A DNA stretch of 8,340 nucleotides from Nitrospirota bacterium (lineage in GTDB: Bacteria > Nitrospirota > Nitrospiria > Nitrospirales > Nitrospiraceae): assembly GCA_005877535.1 (NCBI GenBank), contig VBOM01000133.1, positions 1 to 8,340 of the forward strand, written 5' to 3'. How positions within the stretch are numbered: position 1 is the stretch's first letter; the number at the start of each line of letters is the position of its first letter. The translations under genes and the position numbers were made by a program. The notes beneath the pieces were generated by a model. That model made no database searches. It worked only from the letters and a program-made list of their open reading frames with translations, and was not told the DNA's origin. This document shows, in pieces, positions 1 through 7,346 of this stretch.

Positions 1-160
1 TCCATTGCCCCACGCGCAGCGCTCGTCGTCTGCCCGAGACGACTCTCTGCCGACGCGCCTGTTGGCGCTGATCCGAGATCTGACTGGCACGCGCGCCCTT
101 CCATTGGTTCAGCCGAGGACCGATTGCAGGTACCGCTCGCTTCCGCAAAAACACTTTCAT
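1..160 (-). CDS. ftsQ: FtsQ cell division protein, N-terminal fragment (cut by window edge)
   Basis: An open frame begins with ATG at 160 and runs off the left edge after 53 complete codons without a stop. The peptide starts MKVFLRKRAVPAIG and is strongly basic (12 Arg, 3 Lys, one Asp), as expected for the cytoplasmic tail that precedes the single membrane segment of FtsQ; the membrane segment, POTRA and beta domains would lie outside the window. Its ATG overlaps the ddl stop (ATGA, 160-157), and a Shine-Dalgarno match GGGGAAGG sits 9 bases upstream. FtsQ directly after ddl is the standard dcw order (ddl-ftsQ-ftsA-ftsZ). In the family, FtsQ is a bitopic inner-membrane protein that joins FtsB and FtsL and regulates septal synthesis by FtsW/FtsI. 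The name rests mainly on position and composition, because FtsQ N-termini are poorly conserved; the reading frame itself is well supported by the overlap and the ribosome binding site. Confidence 0.72.
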   Translation of the reverse strand, partial: MKVFLRKRAVPAIGPRLNQWKGARASQISDQRQQARRQRVVSGRRRALRVGQW

Positions 161-1167
161 GGCATGCTGCCTTCCCCAGACGGACGGTCGCGGCGGGCTG
201 CGCGAACGAGGGCGGACTCGAGAATCCGTTCGGTCAGCTCGTCATAGTCAATCCCTGCCCGCGCCGCCGCCATCGGCAGCAAACTCGTTTCGGTCATGCC
301 CGGTACCGTATTAATCTCCAACACAACAGGCCTGCCACGCGGGGTGATACGGAAATCGACCCGGGCTGCACCTTCACAACCCAACACCTCATAGGTGCGC
401 AGCGCCAGTGTCCGAATCTGCAGAGTCACCCCCGCGGTCAAGGGCGCAGGACAGAGGTACTGAGTGTTCCCCTTTTCATACTTCGCCGCAAAATCGTAAA
501 AGCCGCCCGGCGCAACAATTTCCACGGCAGGGAGCACCAATGGAGAAGAATCGTGCCTCCCAATGATCGACACCGTAACCTCATGCCCCGGAATGTAGGC
601 TTCGACCATCGCATCCACGTCGTAGCGATGGGCCAAGGCCAGGGCGTCACGCCATTGCACCGGCTTCTGCACGATAGTGACGCCGATCGTGGACCCTTGC
701 GACGCAGGCTTGATAACGACAGGCCAGTGCAATTTCGCCGCCCGCATCACGGTGGCGCATGAGACCTTCTCCCCGCGCTTTACGACCGTGCCTGCTGGCA
801 CAGGAATACGCGCTGAGACCAAGAGGGTTTTCGTGGTGACTTTATGCATGCCGATCGCACTGGCCTGGATGCCAGATCCGGTGTAGGGAATTCCCAGGGT
901 TTCCAGGAATCCTTGAATCGCGCCATCCTCACCACCTGGTCCGTGCAACGCGAGAAACACCAGGTCGATCTTCCGGTCGTGCAAATCCTGAGAGAGCATC
1001 GGTCCGACATCGATGGTCACAGCGTTGTAGCCACGACGGACCAGCGACCGATACACTGCGGTGCCCGTCCGTAGCGACACATCGCGCTCGGCAGATTGCC
1101 CACCCATCAGCACCCCGATGCGGGCGCGTGTCAGAAGGGGTCGCTCCGTCAGACGAGGTTCGCTCAT
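157..1167 (-). CDS. ddl: D-alanine--D-alanine ligase
   Basis: This 336-residue cytoplasmic ATP-grasp ligase joins two D-Ala molecules, giving the dipeptide that MurF adds to the UDP-MurNAc tripeptide. The N-terminal domain carries GVLMGGQSAERDVSL (residues 18-32), with Glu27 matching the first D-Ala-binding Glu. The central region has IKPASQGSTIGV (152-163), the omega/serine loop with Ser159. FAAKY (226-230) places a Tyr where D-Ala-D-Ala ligases have it, unlike VanA-type D-Ala-D-Lac ligases. ARVDFRI (268-274) gives Arg269 and the metal ligand Asp271. LEINTVPGMTETSLLP (283-298) holds Glu284 and Asn286, the other metal ligands. Length is slightly above E. coli DdlB because of a leader of about 14 residues and a charged C-terminal tail. 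The start has AGGAG 12 bases upstream, rather far, and lies 4 bases after the murB stop. The stop overlaps the ftsQ start. The family is certain; the exact start is fairly certain. Confidence 0.97.
   Translation of the reverse strand: MSEPRLTERPLLTRARIGVLMGGQSAERDVSLRTGTAVYRSLVRRGYNAVTIDVGPMLSQDLHDRKIDLVFLALHGPGGEDGAIQGFLETLGIPYTGSGIQASAIGMHKVTTKTLLVSARIPVPAGTVVKRGEKVSCATVMRAAKLHWPVVIKPASQGSTIGVTIVQKPVQWRDALALAHRYDVDAMVEAYIPGHEVTVSIIGRHDSSPLVLPAVEIVAPGGFYDFAAKYEKGNTQYLCPAPLTAGVTLQIRTLALRTYEVLGCEGAARVDFRITPRGRPVVLEINTVPGMTETSLLPMAAARAGIDYDELTERILESALVRAARRDRPSGEGSMP
170..177 (-). promoter_or_regulatory. Ribosome binding site of ftsQ
   Basis: On the minus strand this reads GGGGAAGG, 9 bases before the ATG at 160. 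It lies inside the 3' end of ddl. It supports a real start at the ATGA overlap and hence the partial ftsQ frame, which is otherwise short in this window. Confidence 0.6.
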
Positions 1168-1171
1168 ACCG

Positions 1172-2122
1172 CTACGTCTCTCCTACGATTTTGAGTTCAA
1201 GATCTAGCCGCACGCCCTCCCGGCGGCGAATAGCGCTGCGGACCTTCCCAATCAGCGCCATCACGTCCGCCGCACGCGCTTGCCCCCGGTTCACCATGAA
1301 GTTGGCATGCTTCATCGATACTTCCGCATCGCCGACGCGGGCACCCTTGAGGCCGGTCGCTTCGATCAATCGGCCGGCGGAATCGTTTGGAGGGTTCTTG
1401 AACACACAACCCGCGCTCGGCATCGCGAGCGGCTGCGTGTCACGTCGATAGTGGAGGTAGTCCTTGACCACTCGCTCGATCTCCGATCGGACCCCTTGCT
1501 TCAGTTGAAGCCACACCCCGACAACGATGCCGCGTGGCAGCAAGGCCCGTCGATACTCGAACCTCACCTGCGCTGCTTCCATGTCCACGACCTGGCCTTT
1601 CATGTTCACCATGCGAACGGCCTTGACCGAATCCTTCATCTCTCCGAGCTTTGTCCCGGCGTTCATCACCACACAGCCGGCCACAGTCCCAGGAATTCCC
1701 GCCGCCCATTCCAATCCCGCGAGGGAGTGGCGGATGGCGTACCCGATCAAGGTCGGCATCCCGACTCCCCCATCGGCATAGAGAACGGACCCACTTGCTT
1801 CTTTGATCGCCCGCAACTGCACCAGGCTGACCACGATCCCGCGTATACCCCCATCTCGGATGAGCAGATTCGTCCCACCCAATACGAACAGGGGAATCTT
1901 GCGTGCGCGCGCCTGCCGGACCACAAGACAGACATCCTCAATATCAGCCGGTTCAACCACGACATCCGCTGGCCCTCCGATCTTGAACGAGGTGTACTCG
2001 CGCAACGGAGCGTGGAATGACACGGATCCCCGGAGGCCTGCCACTGCAGCCCGCACATCTGCCCGCGTGAATCGCGCATGCACTCTCGCCGCTGTCGTAA
2101 CACTCCGAACTCCTTGCTTCAT
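1172..2122 (-). CDS. murB: UDP-N-acetylenolpyruvoylglucosamine reductase MurB
   Basis: MurB is a cytoplasmic FAD enzyme that reduces UDP-GlcNAc-enolpyruvate with NADPH to UDP-MurNAc. The 316-residue protein shows the FAD-binding opening YTSFKIGGPADVVVEP (43-58), the pyrophosphate loop LGGTNLLIRDGGIRG (81-95), and AGIPGTVAGCVVMNAG (141-156). FEYRRALLP (188-196) holds the substrate-binding Tyr-Arg pair. PSAGCVFKNP (235-244) is the catalytic motif, with Cys239 where E. coli has the proton-donating Ser. HANFMVNRG (272-280) follows, and Glu309 near the C-terminus probably matches the third catalytic residue. Compactness and the lack of the extra type I segment suggest the type II subfamily. The pyrophosphate loop is one residue shorter than the usual LGxG[ST]N. 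The ATG lies 4 bases after the murC stop and has no clear Shine-Dalgarno sequence, so translation is probably coupled to murC. A GTG at 2083 is a weaker alternative start. Confidence 0.97.
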   Translation of the reverse strand: MKQGVRSVTTAARVHARFTRADVRAAVAGLRGSVSFHAPLREYTSFKIGGPADVVVEPADIEDVCLVVRQARARKIPLFVLGGTNLLIRDGGIRGIVVSLVQLRAIKEASGSVLYADGGVGMPTLIGYAIRHSLAGLEWAAGIPGTVAGCVVMNAGTKLGEMKDSVKAVRMVNMKGQVVDMEAAQVRFEYRRALLPRGIVVGVWLQLKQGVRSEIERVVKDYLHYRRDTQPLAMPSAGCVFKNPPNDSAGRLIEATGLKGARVGDAEVSMKHANFMVNRGQARAADVMALIGKVRSAIRRREGVRLDLELKIVGET

Positions 2123-2126
2123 GGCA

Positions 2127-3518
2127 TCATGCGGTGGGGATCAATCGGGCCAAGAGTCCAAGCCCCGTCTTCCAAATATCCCCCGCCCCTAACGTGATGA
2201 CGAGATCCCCCGATTTCAGATGGGGCAACACCCGATCCACCAACGTGTCTTTCTGTTCTACAAAGGTCACAGACGAATGGCCGGCCGCACGAACAATCTC
2301 GGCCAACTTGGCTCCGGACACCCCGGGAATCGGCTGCTCACCTGCCGCATAGATTTCTGTCAAGAACAGCAGGTCCGATTGGTCGAACGCCTTCGCGAAA
2401 TCCTCCAGCAAATCTTGCGTCCTGGTATAGCGATGCGGCTGAAACAGCACTACCAGCCGCCGGTCACCCCAGCCTTGTTTCGCCGCGGCCAGGGTGGCCT
2501 TGATCTCGGTCGGATGATGCCCATAATCGTCCACGACCATGATCCCATTGACTTCCCCTCGCAGATGAAAGCGGCGCTCTACCCCGGTATAGGCCGCCAG
2601 CGCTTTCCTGATGAGGTCTACTGGCACATCCAATTCGATCCCAATCGCAATCGCCGCGAGCGCGTTCGAAACATTGTGTCGTCCGGGCACCGCCAGACGG
2701 AACGGGCCCAAATTGCGCCCACGGTACTGCGCCCGAAACCCGGCGCCCCATTGGTTCAAGTTGATCTCTGTCGCAAAGAAGTCCGGCGTGACACCCTCAC
2801 GCTCACTGAGCCCATAGGTCTGATAGCGCTTCACAATGTTCGGGAAGAGCGCCCGGAGCCGGTCATCGTCGGCACACAACACGGCCAACCCATAGAACGG
2901 CACCTTATTGATAAATTCGAGAAAGCATTCGTTGATGCGCTCCATGCTGCCGTAGTGATCAAGATGTTCCCGATCGAGATTCGTGACTGCGACAATTGTC
3001 GGAGACAGACGGAGAAACGACCCGTCGCTCTCATCGGCTTCCGCCACGAGGAGATCGCCTCGACCAAGGCGGGCATGACTCCCCAACGCATTGACTTTGC
3101 CCCCGATCACCATCGTCGGATCCAACCCGCCCTGCGCCAGCACATTGGCCACCATCGACGTCGTCGTGGTCTTTCCGTGAGCGCCCGCAATGGCGACCCC
3201 GAATTTCAATCGCATCAGCTCCGCTAACATTTCGGCCCGAGGAATCACAGGAATCTGCTTCGCCTTGGCCGCCACGACCTCAGGGTTCTGTGCCGACACG
3301 GCGGAGGAGATGACCACCACTTGGGCCTCTCCCACATTCGATTCCTGATGGCCGATAAAGATGCGCCCGCCGAGTTCTTCCAATCTCCGCGTCGTATCGG
3401 AGGCCTGCAGGTCCGAGCCTGTCACTTTGTACCCGATCGTCAACAACACCTCGGCGATACCGCTCATCCCCGATCCCCCGATTCCGACTAAATGAATCTG
3501 TTGCGTCTTGCGAAACAT
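2127..3518 (-). CDS. murC: UDP-N-acetylmuramate--L-alanine ligase
   Basis: MurC is the first Mur ligase: in the cytoplasm it couples L-Ala to the lactyl group of UDP-MurNAc using ATP. With the chosen start the protein has 463 residues, the usual size. HLVGIGGSGMSGIAEVL (9-25) is the N-terminal nucleotide-sugar binding loop. AGAHGKTTTTSM (111-122) is the ATP P-loop. EADESDGSF (160-168) and NLDREHLDHYGS (180-191) belong to the central domain. GRHNVSNALAA (279-289), VDDYGHHPTEI (329-339), FQPHRYTRT (359-367) and LGAGDIW (443-449) mark the central/C-terminal domain boundary and the C-terminal domain. The frame stays open upstream to an ATG at 3644, but ATG 3518 is preferred: it has AAGGAAGG 9 bases upstream, puts the glycine loop at the normal distance from the N-terminus, and avoids overlap with murG. 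murB follows 4 bases after the stop. Confidence 0.97.
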   Translation of the reverse strand: MFRKTQQIHLVGIGGSGMSGIAEVLLTIGYKVTGSDLQASDTTRRLEELGGRIFIGHQESNVGEAQVVVISSAVSAQNPEVVAAKAKQIPVIPRAEMLAELMRLKFGVAIAGAHGKTTTTSMVANVLAQGGLDPTMVIGGKVNALGSHARLGRGDLLVAEADESDGSFLRLSPTIVAVTNLDREHLDHYGSMERINECFLEFINKVPFYGLAVLCADDDRLRALFPNIVKRYQTYGLSEREGVTPDFFATEINLNQWGAGFRAQYRGRNLGPFRLAVPGRHNVSNALAAIAIGIELDVPVDLIRKALAAYTGVERRFHLRGEVNGIMVVDDYGHHPTEIKATLAAAKQGWGDRRLVVLFQPHRYTRTQDLLEDFAKAFDQSDLLFLTEIYAAGEQPIPGVSGAKLAEIVRAAGHSSVTFVEQKDTLVDRVLPHLKSGDLVITLGAGDIWKTGLGLLARLIPTA

Positions 3519-3527
3519 CGGCGCGCG

Positions 3528-3535
3528 CCTTCCTT
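3528..3535 (-). promoter_or_regulatory. Ribosome binding site of murC (decides the start)
   Basis: The minus strand reads AAGGAAGG with 9 bases to the ATG at 3518. This favours the 463-residue MurC over the in-frame starts at 3644, 3623 and 3620, which would add 35 to 42 residues unlike MurC and overlap the end of murG. The spacer between this site and the ATG is very GC-rich and contains most of the palindrome GGCGCGCGCC (3520-3529). Confidence 0.65.
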
Positions 3536-3585
3536 CACCAACCGGTGGATACGACCGTGATCCCTGTCCGCGTTGCCCAATAACA

Positions 3586-4704
3586 TTAGACTCCCGCCGC
3601 TCCGACAGACCGGTTAACATCATGATGACCCCCCATGAGTGCATAGCATTCGCTGACGATTACCTCGGCCGCATCGATTCGCCGCAGCGATAGACTGGCC
3701 TCGCCCATCACGCGTAATCGCTCCGGATCCCTGAGAATGGTCGCCACCGTGCGGACCAACAGAGGGCCTGTAAGTGCTGATTGCGGTAGCACCACGGCGG
3801 CCCCAGCTGCTTCCATCACCTTGGCATTCCTCGTCTGGTGGTCGTAGATGGCGGACGGCAGCGGAATGAGGATGGCCGGCTTTCCGCAGGCCGTGAGTTC
3901 CGCCACCGTCATGGCGCCGGCTCTCGCCACGACCAGATCCGCCTCCCATAGCGCCACGGGCATGTCATAGAGAAATGGCACGACTTCCGACACGATGCCG
4001 GCGCGACGATAGGCCTCGGCTACCCTCGGATGGTCGGACTCGCCGGTCTGATGGGTCACTGTGAGATGAGGCACCTGCGTCGTCAGTTCGGACAATCCTT
4101 CCATCATTGCAGCATTCAGCGCCTTCGCCCCCTGGCTTCCCCCGAAAATCAGCAGATGGGGCGATCCTGACTTCTCACGGTTCCGTTCAATACCTTCCAG
4201 GAACGCCTTGCGAATCGGGGTCCCCACCACTCGTACCTTGGACCGATTGAACGATTCAGCTGCCGACTCGAATGCGAGAAAGACGCGCTGGGCGAACGGC
4301 CCCACCGACTTGTTCGCCATGCCGGGATTCGCATTCGGCTCAAGAATCACGCGCGTCACCCCGGCCCATGCTGCAGCAAGAATCATCATCGGACTCGTAT
4401 ACCCACCGACTCCGATGACCAGATCCGCCCGGCTCGATCGCAGGATCCGCAGGCACTGCCACAAACTAACCGGCATGGCGCACAAGCCTGTCACCGCCCC
4501 GAACAGCCCCCTGCCCATCACCGGCTTGGCACCGATCAAAGTCAGGTCGAATCCCTCGTGGGCGAGCACGTTCGACTCAAGTCCACGCGCTGTCCCAACA
4601 AAGAGCAACTTGGTCGCGGGATCGCGCCGGAGAAACTCTCGCGCCAATGCCACAGCCGGATAGAGATGGCCACCTGTTCCTCCTGCTGCTATGACGATCG
4701 TCAT
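3586..4704 (-). CDS. murG: Lipid II synthase (GlcNAc transferase) MurG
   Basis: MurG is a GT-B glycosyltransferase on the cytoplasmic face of the inner membrane. It moves GlcNAc from UDP-GlcNAc to lipid I, giving lipid II. The 372-residue protein has the first glycine loop AAGGTGGHLYPAVALA (6-21) and the second, GVGGYTSPM (98-106). LEPNANPGMANK (121-132) replaces the E. coli-type HEQN segment. FGGSQGAKALN (187-197) is the third glycine-rich motif. The UDP-GlcNAc site is covered by FLYDMPVALWEADLVVARAG (244-263), with TVAEL (266-270) containing Glu269, and by IYDHQTRNA (286-294). The C-terminal tail of about a dozen residues looks unconserved. The start is fixed by the ATGA overlap with the ftsW stop (4704-4701). 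The Shine-Dalgarno signal is weak, which suggests coupling. The same frame is open far upstream through ftsW, but that part is a frame shadow. A 67-base gap follows before murC. Confidence 0.97.
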   Translation of the reverse strand: MTIVIAAGGTGGHLYPAVALAREFLRRDPATKLLFVGTARGLESNVLAHEGFDLTLIGAKPVMGRGLFGAVTGLCAMPVSLWQCLRILRSSRADLVIGVGGYTSPMMILAAAWAGVTRVILEPNANPGMANKSVGPFAQRVFLAFESAAESFNRSKVRVVGTPIRKAFLEGIERNREKSGSPHLLIFGGSQGAKALNAAMMEGLSELTTQVPHLTVTHQTGESDHPRVAEAYRRAGIVSEVVPFLYDMPVALWEADLVVARAGAMTVAELTACGKPAILIPLPSAIYDHQTRNAKVMEAAGAAVVLPQSALTGPLLVRTVATILRDPERLRVMGEASLSLRRIDAAEVIVSECYALMGGHHDVNRSVGAAGV

Positions 4705-5900
4705 CCGTGATCCAACCCACCACGTCCACCTCGAGACCCGCCGGCATGTCTGTCGCGGGAAATACTGAGCAAGATCCCCACGCCGATCAGACTGACCACC
4801 AGCGACGACCCTCCGTAGCTGACGAACGGTAAGGTGAGCCCTTTCGTCGGCAAAAGCCCGGTCACCACCGCCGCATTCACCAGAGCCTGGCCGCCGATCA
4901 ACAGGGTAATGCCCATGCCCAGATAGCGGCCAAACGGCACCCGCGCACGCGCAGCGATCTGAACCCCCCGCCACACAAAAAATGCAAACAGCAGGGTCAC
5001 AGTGGCGGTCCCAATGAGCCCTAGTTCTTCGCCGACCAGCGCTAAGACAAAATCCGTATGCGCCTCCGGAAGAAAGTAAAGCTTCTGTTTGCCTTCGCCC
5101 AATCCCACCCCCAACGGGCCGCCACTGCCAAAGGCCAAAAAGGACTGTGTGATTTGGAACCCGGTGTCCGACGCATCCTTCCATGGTGCAAGAAACGTCA
5201 TGAGCCGTTGGCGTCGATAACTGAAGCCGAGAACCAGCACCAGCACGACCGGAATCGCGCAGAGGCCTAAAGTCAAGAGATGGGAGATGCGCGCCCCAGC
5301 GAGGAAACACATCGCGACCGTCACCAGTCCGAGCACCACGACCGTCCCAAGATCCGGCTCCAGCAGCACCAGCCCGCTCAGCAGTCCGATCACGATCAGG
5401 GCCGGCAGGAGCCCATCGCGAAACAACGTGATCTTGTCTCCTTTCTTGGTCAGATACGCTGCCAGATAGATGACTGCCACGAGCTTGACCATTTCCGCCG
5501 GCTGAACTGAAATGGGCCCCAACCGCAACCATCGCCGCGCACCCTTGGCCGCCACACCGAGCGATGGCACCAGCACCATGACAAGCAGAAGCAACATGCA
5601 GGCCAACATCGGAATGGAGAGCTTCTTCCAAAGCGTGTAATCGATACGTGAGGTGAGATGCATCAATAGAAAACCGAACGCGAGCCAGGCGATCTGTCGC
5701 TTCAGAAAGAACCCAGGATCCTGAAACCGGTTGCCCGCCACGATGGCGCTCGCGCTGAACACCATGACGAGTCCCACCAACGCCAGGGTCATGGTGACCG
5801 CGAGGAGCGTGTGGTCTGGCGCAACCCGATGTTTGCCTGATCGTTGGCTGGTGGTCTGGGACCATGGGAGCGCCAGAGTCCCTGCTAATCGATGCGCCAT
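4701..5900 (-). CDS. ftsW: Septal peptidoglycan polymerase FtsW (SEDS family)
   Basis: FtsW is a polytopic inner-membrane SEDS glycosyltransferase that polymerises lipid II at the septum with its partner penicillin-binding protein FtsI. The 399-residue protein has a polar cytoplasmic N-terminus of about 30 residues, then roughly ten hydrophobic segments. Family motifs appear in order: GARRWLRLG (120-128), QPAEMVKL (133-140), LEPDLGT (180-186), FGSGGPLGVGLGEGKQK (257-273), LPEAHTDF (277-284) with the conserved Asp283 of the large loop, and PTKGLTLPFVSYGGSS (351-366). The last is the SEDS signature and fits FtsW at this locus rather than RodA. The tail GGSRGGRGG is rich in Gly and Arg and may be flexible. 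The ATG lies 32 bases after the murD stop and has GGGAGGGG 12 bases upstream. The stop overlaps the murG start. Placement between murD and murG is canonical. Confidence 0.96.
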   Translation of the reverse strand: MAHRLAGTLALPWSQTTSQRSGKHRVAPDHTLLAVTMTLALVGLVMVFSASAIVAGNRFQDPGFFLKRQIAWLAFGFLLMHLTSRIDYTLWKKLSIPMLACMLLLLVMVLVPSLGVAAKGARRWLRLGPISVQPAEMVKLVAVIYLAAYLTKKGDKITLFRDGLLPALIVIGLLSGLVLLEPDLGTVVVLGLVTVAMCFLAGARISHLLTLGLCAIPVVLVLVLGFSYRRQRLMTFLAPWKDASDTGFQITQSFLAFGSGGPLGVGLGEGKQKLYFLPEAHTDFVLALVGEELGLIGTATVTLLFAFFVWRGVQIAARARVPFGRYLGMGITLLIGGQALVNAAVVTGLLPTKGLTLPFVSYGGSSLVVSLIGVGILLSISRDRHAGGSRGGRGGLDHG

Positions 5901-5912
5901 TGCTCAGAACCG

Positions 5913-5920
5913 CCCCTCCC
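5913..5920 (-). promoter_or_regulatory. Ribosome binding site of ftsW
   Basis: In the 32-base murD-ftsW gap the minus strand reads GGGAGGGG, a purine-rich Shine-Dalgarno match 12 bases before the ATG at 5900. The spacing is somewhat long, but no better start lies nearby. No promoter-like or hairpin sequence is evident in this gap. Confidence 0.5.
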
Positions 5921-5932
5921 TCGCCTTGCACG

Positions 5933-7342
5933 TCACGCTGGTAAAGCATGAACCAATGCCTTGAATTGACGACCACGGTCTTGATAGTCCGAAAACATGT
6001 CGAAGCTGGCACAGGCCGGGGACAACAACACGACGTCACCCGGCAATGCCCCCTGCGCCGCAAGCTCCACAGCCTCCCGCAAGGTGCCCGCCTCGGTCAT
6101 CGTGGCGACACCGTCCCAAGCCCGTCGCAGCAGCGGCGCCGCCTCTCCGATCAGAATCACCCGCGTGACCCGCCGGCTGACCGCCTGAGCCAGTCGAGAA
6201 AAGTCGCCACCCTTATCCCGTCCGCCGGCGATGAGCCAAATCGGTTGATCGATACTCTCCAGCGCTTTGAGCGTGGCATCCACATTTGTACCCTTCGAAT
6301 CGTTCACATATCGGACGCCCCGACGCTCGCGGACGATTTCAAGAGCATGTTCGAGTCCGGGAAACGTCGCGAGGACGCGACGAATCGCGTCGAGAGGACA
6401 GCCGCACAGCACGGCATAGGTCACAGCCGCCATGACGTTCTCCACGTTGTGCTTGCCAATGATGCGGATCTCGCTCCGATGACAAATCTCCTGCCGTACC
6501 CCAGTAACCGTCGTCACGATCCGGTCGCCTTCGAGGTAGGTTCCTCCCGACAAATCAGTGCCGACCGTCGATGCAGTCGTAAACCCCAGGCGTTTCGCAA
6601 GGACCCGCATCCGCAACGCGGCCACACGGTCATCGTCAAGGTTAAACAGGGCGAAATCGGACGCGGTTTGATTTTCGAAAATCCGCTGTTTAGCCGCGAC
6701 GTATTCATCCAGCGACTCATAACGGTCCTGATGATCGACCGTCACATTGAGCAGGGCGGCGATCCAGGGATGGAATTGATCGATCGTTTCCAGTTGGAAA
6801 CTAGAGACCTCCACGACGAGATAGTCGTACGGGCTTGGCTTCCCTGCCCGGCTGGCGCGGAAGTCTTCCACCGCCGCTTCGCTCAAGGCAGTGCCCAAAT
6901 TTCCACCGACAAACGCCCGCTTGCCGCTCTCGGCGAGAAACTTGCCGATGAGGGTGACGGTCGTACTCTTGCCGTTGGTACCGGTGATAGCAAGGAGTGG
7001 GCTTCGGAAGAACCGCGAAGCGAGCTCCAGTTCGCTGATCACCTTCACGCCGCGCAGACGCACCGCTTCGAGCGGGGCTAGCCGATAGGGCACACCGGGG
7101 CTGATCACCACCAGGTCCGCTTCGTCGAGCGACGACTCGTACCCTGCCCCGACAGTCACGTCGATGTGATCGCGGTCGATGCCGCCGAGGACCGATGTCA
7201 GCTCTTCCTGTTCCTTCCGATCGGCCACAGTGACGCGTGCTCCGGCCGCCTGAAGCAACCGGCAAGCTGCCACCCCGCTTCTGGCAAGTCCCATTACCGT
7301 GACACGTGCTCCCGCAAGTTCCACAGCCGCTTCTCCCACCAT
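5933..7342 (-). CDS. murD: UDP-N-acetylmuramoyl-L-alanine--D-glutamate ligase
   Basis: MurD is the second Mur ligase and adds D-Glu to UDP-MurNAc-L-Ala with ATP in the cytoplasm. The 469-residue protein is somewhat longer than E. coli MurD (438). [15 protein letters not shown] (16-30) is the N-terminal UDP-sugar binding loop and VISPGVP (79-85) follows. [10 protein letters not shown] (119-128) is the P-loop. [10 protein letters not shown] (176-185) and [11 protein letters not shown] (198-208) belong to the central domain, and Lys218 is a candidate for the carbamylated lysine. [11 protein letters not shown] (296-306), [12 protein letters not shown] (346-357), [11 protein letters not shown] (371-381) and [18 protein letters not shown] (440-457) are typical of MurD, the last separating it from MurC, MurE and MurF. 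The usual His-Arg before NDSK is His332-Ala333 here. The start lies 4 bases after the mraY stop and has no obvious Shine-Dalgarno sequence, so coupling is likely. Confidence 0.97.
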   Translation of the reverse strand: MVGEAAVELAGARVTVMGLARSGVAACRLLQAAGARVTVADRKEQEELTSVLGGIDRDHIDVTVGAGYESSLDEADLVVISPGVPYRLAPLEAVRLRGVKVISELELASRFFRSPLLAITGTNGKSTTVTLIGKFLAESGKRAFVGGNLGTALSEAAVEDFRASRAGKPSPYDYLVVEVSSFQLETIDQFHPWIAALLNVTVDHQDRYESLDEYVAAKQRIFENQTASDFALFNLDDDRVAALRMRVLAKRLGFTTASTVGTDLSGGTYLEGDRIVTTVTGVRQEICHRSEIRIIGKHNVENVMAAVTYAVLCGCPLDAIRRVLATFPGLEHALEIVRERRGVRYVNDSKGTNVDATLKALESIDQPIWLIAGGRDKGGDFSRLAQAVSRRVTRVILIGEAAPLLRRAWDGVATMTEAGTLREAVELAAQGALPGDVVLLSPACASFDMFSDYQDRGRQFKALVHALPA

Positions 7343-7346
7343 GCCA

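Noticed and set aside
1280..3227. Long plus-strand open frames (246 and 335 codons here, and others of 212 and 377 codons at 124-762 and 5948-7081).
   Set aside because: They lie antisense to murB, murC, ddl and murD, have no recognisable motifs, and show the Arg/His/Gln-rich composition typical of reverse-strand shadows in GC-rich genes.
3519..3585. A promoter for murC-murB-ddl-ftsQ in the only sizeable gap.
   Set aside because: A TTGGGC is present, but the nearest -10-like TCGTAT sits about 20 bases away and matches poorly. No hairpin-plus-T-run terminator is seen either.
3519..3644. An N-terminally extended MurC starting at ATG 3644, or at 3623/3620 where GGGGGG lies a few bases upstream.
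   Set aside because: The extension of 35 to 42 residues does not resemble MurC N-termini, overlaps the end of murG, and is unnecessary given the good ribosome binding site for ATG 3518.
4705..6063. The murG frame stays open for 453 further codons upstream, through all of ftsW and into the end of murD.
   Set aside because: The translation is low-complexity-looking (many Arg, Gly, Ser, His), shows no recognisable domain, and overlaps ftsW and murD, which carry full family motifs. The murG start is fixed by homology and the ATGA overlap. It is a GC-driven frame shadow.
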